NCBI GenBank assembly: GCA_028819675.1
Contig: JAPPKT010000455.1
Location: forward strand, 1 to 7,819
DNA length: 7,819 nucleotides
Direction: 5' to 3'
From: Caldilineaceae bacterium
GTDB taxonomy: Bacteria; Chloroflexota; Anaerolineae; Caldilineales; Caldilineaceae
The translations under genes and the position numbers were made by a program. Of this stretch, positions 6,118 through 7,819 are shown piece by piece (positions within the stretch are counted from its first letter, which is position 1; the number at the start of each line of letters is the position of its first letter). The notes under the pieces are model-generated. The model searched no databases. It saw only the letters and a program-made list of their open reading frames with translations, and was not told where the DNA came from.

Positions 6118-7819
6118 TCAGGGCTGGTCTTCCACCGCTACTTCTACTTTGAAGTGATTGCGCAGGTCTTTGAGAAGGCGGGCGCTGACGTTGCAGTATT
6201 CGTTGGGGAAGGTGAGCTGGTGACGGGAGCCATTTGTCTCCAAGACGACGACGAACTGATCCCGACCCCTTGGATCGCGCACTGCCTCGAAAATCTCCCT
6301 CAGCCGGTACTTGTCGCGGTTGAATTGACCGGAGCGGCTGAAGGTTATGCGCAGGAGCTGGCGTCCGTTCTCGGCATGTGGGGCGGATTTTGCTGCTTCA
6401 GAATCTGTCACATGGGCGGCGCCGCCGGGCCCTCCGTTGAACATTGTAGGCTGCACTTCGGGTGAAGGCTGGTCGGAAACCTGGACTCCCTGGTCCAGAT
6501 CCTCGCCTGTCTCCGGTTCTTCGGCTGCGATGTCCCTGCCTTCTTGTTCGGCGGGGGCGGCGGACAAGGGTGAGGCGGCGTCCTCCCCTCCGTTCTGCGC
6601 CAGCACGCCAGGGGCGAGACCAGATGGTTCAGGATGTCCCTCAGAGGTTGCGGCGCCTTCCACCATGTCGGTTGCCGTTTCCTCCTTGGGTTCCACCGCC
6701 GGTCCGCCCGGGATTTCGGCATCGAAGGGAGGCGGCGTCATGCCCGTGGGCGGCTCGCCTGGCAGGAAATCATCAGGCGGCGGCATGTGTTCCAAGTCGT
6801 TCCCGTTTGACCATGCGCCTGGCGCAGCGTTCCAACCGCCACCGACCTCGGTCTGGTTCTGGTCGGGCTTTGCCTGCCCGATTTCAATTGAGGTATGCAG
6901 CGAATCCACCAGGACGCTTGTGCGCGCGCCGCGGGTCTGGGCCTTTCCCTTGACCTGCACAACCCGCTCCTCTTGCAGGTCTTCTTTGCACTTTTCGTAG
7001 ACTTCGGGGAATAGGACGGCTTCGCACTGGCCTTGCATATCCTCCAGTTGGACAAAGGCCATCTTGTCGCCCTTTTTGGTCACCGTGGTGCGGATCGAGG
7101 CCACCATTCCGACCAACGACACGTTTTTGCCATCGTGTCTCTCGTCCAGTTCCGGGCAAGGACAGGTGGTAAATCGACTCAGGTCCAGGTTCAACTGCTG
7201 CACGGGATGGCTGCTGACATAGACGCCAAGGAGATCCTTTTCCCACTCGAACCGTTCCCGGTCACTGGTTTTGGCTCCGGCGGCCGCCTCGTACTCCGGC
7301 AGCCGAATCGGAAACTGCTCCGGCTGGGCTTCGCCTTCGGGGCCGGCGAACAGATCGAACATCGACAGCTGGCCGGTCTCTCTGGCGCTGTGGGTGGCGG
7401 CAGAACGGGCGATACACTGATCGATAACATCAAGAAGCTGGTGACGGAGCTGTCCCTTTCCCTGTTCGGACTGCCGGCCAAAGCGGTCGAAAGCGCCGAC
7501 TTTGATCAGGCATTCTAGGGAGCGTTTGTTCACCTGCCGGAGGTCAACGCGGTCGCAGAGGTCCTCGAGGTTAGTGAAGGGGCCGCCTTCGGCGCGGGCA
7601 TCCAGAATAGCCTGCACCGGGCCGACGCCGACATTCTTTACGGCGGCCATGCCAAAGCGAATGGCAGACCCTGCGCTTATGGGAAATTCGTATGCCAGGG
7701 TCGGGTCTTTGGGCAACGTGTCCTGCTCGGCGTCTTCGGGCAGATCCTGGATGGCGAAATCCAGGCCGCTGTGGTTCACGTCGGGCGGTAGCACGTGAAT
7801 GCCCATACGCCGGCATTCC
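6118..7819 (-). CDS. dnaE: DNA polymerase III alpha subunit, C-terminal part (5' end outside window)
   Basis: This is the C-terminal part of the replicative polymerase; the frame stays open through the right edge and the upstream residues ECRRMGI fit DnaE, so the ATG at 7806 is internal. The PHP, palm and finger domains lie outside the window. Counted from that Met: the end of the fingers region ([12 protein letters not shown]) at 2-13, the tandem helix-hairpin-helix region with [18 protein letters not shown] at about 51-68 and [15 protein letters not shown] at 93-107, an internal beta-clamp motif QLSMF at 146-150, [10 protein letters not shown] at 192-201, and an OB fold at about 228-303 ([21 protein letters not shown]). 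Then comes a roughly 170-residue acidic, Pro/Gly/Ala-rich linker (310-482) and a folded C-terminal domain (483-562) of the kind found in non-proteobacterial DnaE proteins. The stop is TGA at 6118-6120. No terminator is obvious, so read-through toward rhaA is possible. Confidence 0.96.
   Translation of the reverse strand, partial: ECRRMGIHVLPPDVNHSGLDFAIQDLPEDAEQDTLPKDPTLAYEFPISAGSAIRFGMAAVKNVGVGPVQAILDARAEGGPFTNLEDLCDRVDLRQVNKRSLECLIKVGAFDRFGRQSEQGKGQLRHQLLDVIDQCIARSAATHSARETGQLSMFDLFAGPEGEAQPEQFPIRLPEYEAAAGAKTSDRERFEWEKDLLGVYVSSHPVQQLNLDLSRFTTCPCPELDERHDGKNVSLVGMVASIRTTVTKKGDKMAFVQLEDMQGQCEAVLFPEVYEKCKEDLQEERVVQVKGKAQTRGARTSVLVDSLHTSIEIGQAKPDQNQTEVGGGWNAAPGAWSNGNDLEHMPPPDDFLPGEPPTGMTPPPFDAEIPGGPAVEPKEETATDMVEGAATSEGHPEPSGLAPGVLAQNGGEDAASPLSAAPAEQEGRDIAAEEPETGEDLDQGVQVSDQPSPEVQPTMFNGGPGGAAHVTDSEAAKSAPHAENGRQLLRITFSRSGQFNRDKYRLREIFEAVRDPRGRDQFVVVLETNGSRHQLTFPNEYCNVSARLLKDLRNHFKVEVAVEDQP

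Noticed and set aside
6347..7000. Long plus-strand open frame opposite dnaE
   Set aside because: It is antisense to the Pro/Ala/Gly-rich DnaE linker, where codon composition suppresses stops; the product is low-complexity with no domain.
1..7819. CRISPR arrays, tRNAs, insertion sequences, toxin-antitoxin or phage genes
   Set aside because: No regularly spaced repeats, cloverleaf signature, transposase motif or terminal inverted repeats were found on either strand by reading.

Overview
The window looks like a piece of a free-standing bacterial chromosome of fairly high GC content. The best taxonomic hint is the DnaE fragment: after the OB fold it has a long acidic, proline-rich linker and then a distinct C-terminal domain. 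This architecture, together with expanded phytanoyl-CoA dioxygenase-type genes, suggests a Chloroflexota (Anaerolineae/Caldilineae-like) bacterium. That is an inference from memory of families, not a search result. No transposase, phage gene, CRISPR array, rRNA or tRNA was seen.

Layout. The left third (1-2644) is on the plus strand: the 3' part of a zinc-dependent medium-chain dehydrogenase, then two non-identical Fe(II)/2-oxoglutarate dioxygenases of the PhyH family, with 62 and 48 bases between genes, so they are probably co-transcribed. The right two thirds (2841-7819) are on the minus strand. Read in the direction of transcription, they hold the 3' end of dnaE (replicative DNA polymerase III alpha), a 493-base non-coding stretch, rhaA (L-rhamnose isomerase) and rhaB (rhamnulokinase). 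The two blocks converge at 2645-2840.

How the genes work together. RhaA converts L-rhamnose to L-rhamnulose and RhaB phosphorylates it to L-rhamnulose 1-phosphate. The aldolase, transporter and regulator for this pathway are not in the window. The gap between dnaE and rhaA holds a perfect 16-base palindrome, a degenerate copy 56 bases from it, and a strong hairpin closer to rhaA, so it is the likely control region of rhaAB. The dehydrogenase/PhyH group looks like an oxidative module (hydroxylation plus alcohol oxidation) on an unidentified small molecule; nothing visible ties it to rhamnose.

No convincing new multi-gene system is visible. The points most worth following up are the palindromic control region, two beta-clamp-type pentapeptides in DnaE (one inside the unusual linker), and the dehydrogenase plus two-dioxygenase group.
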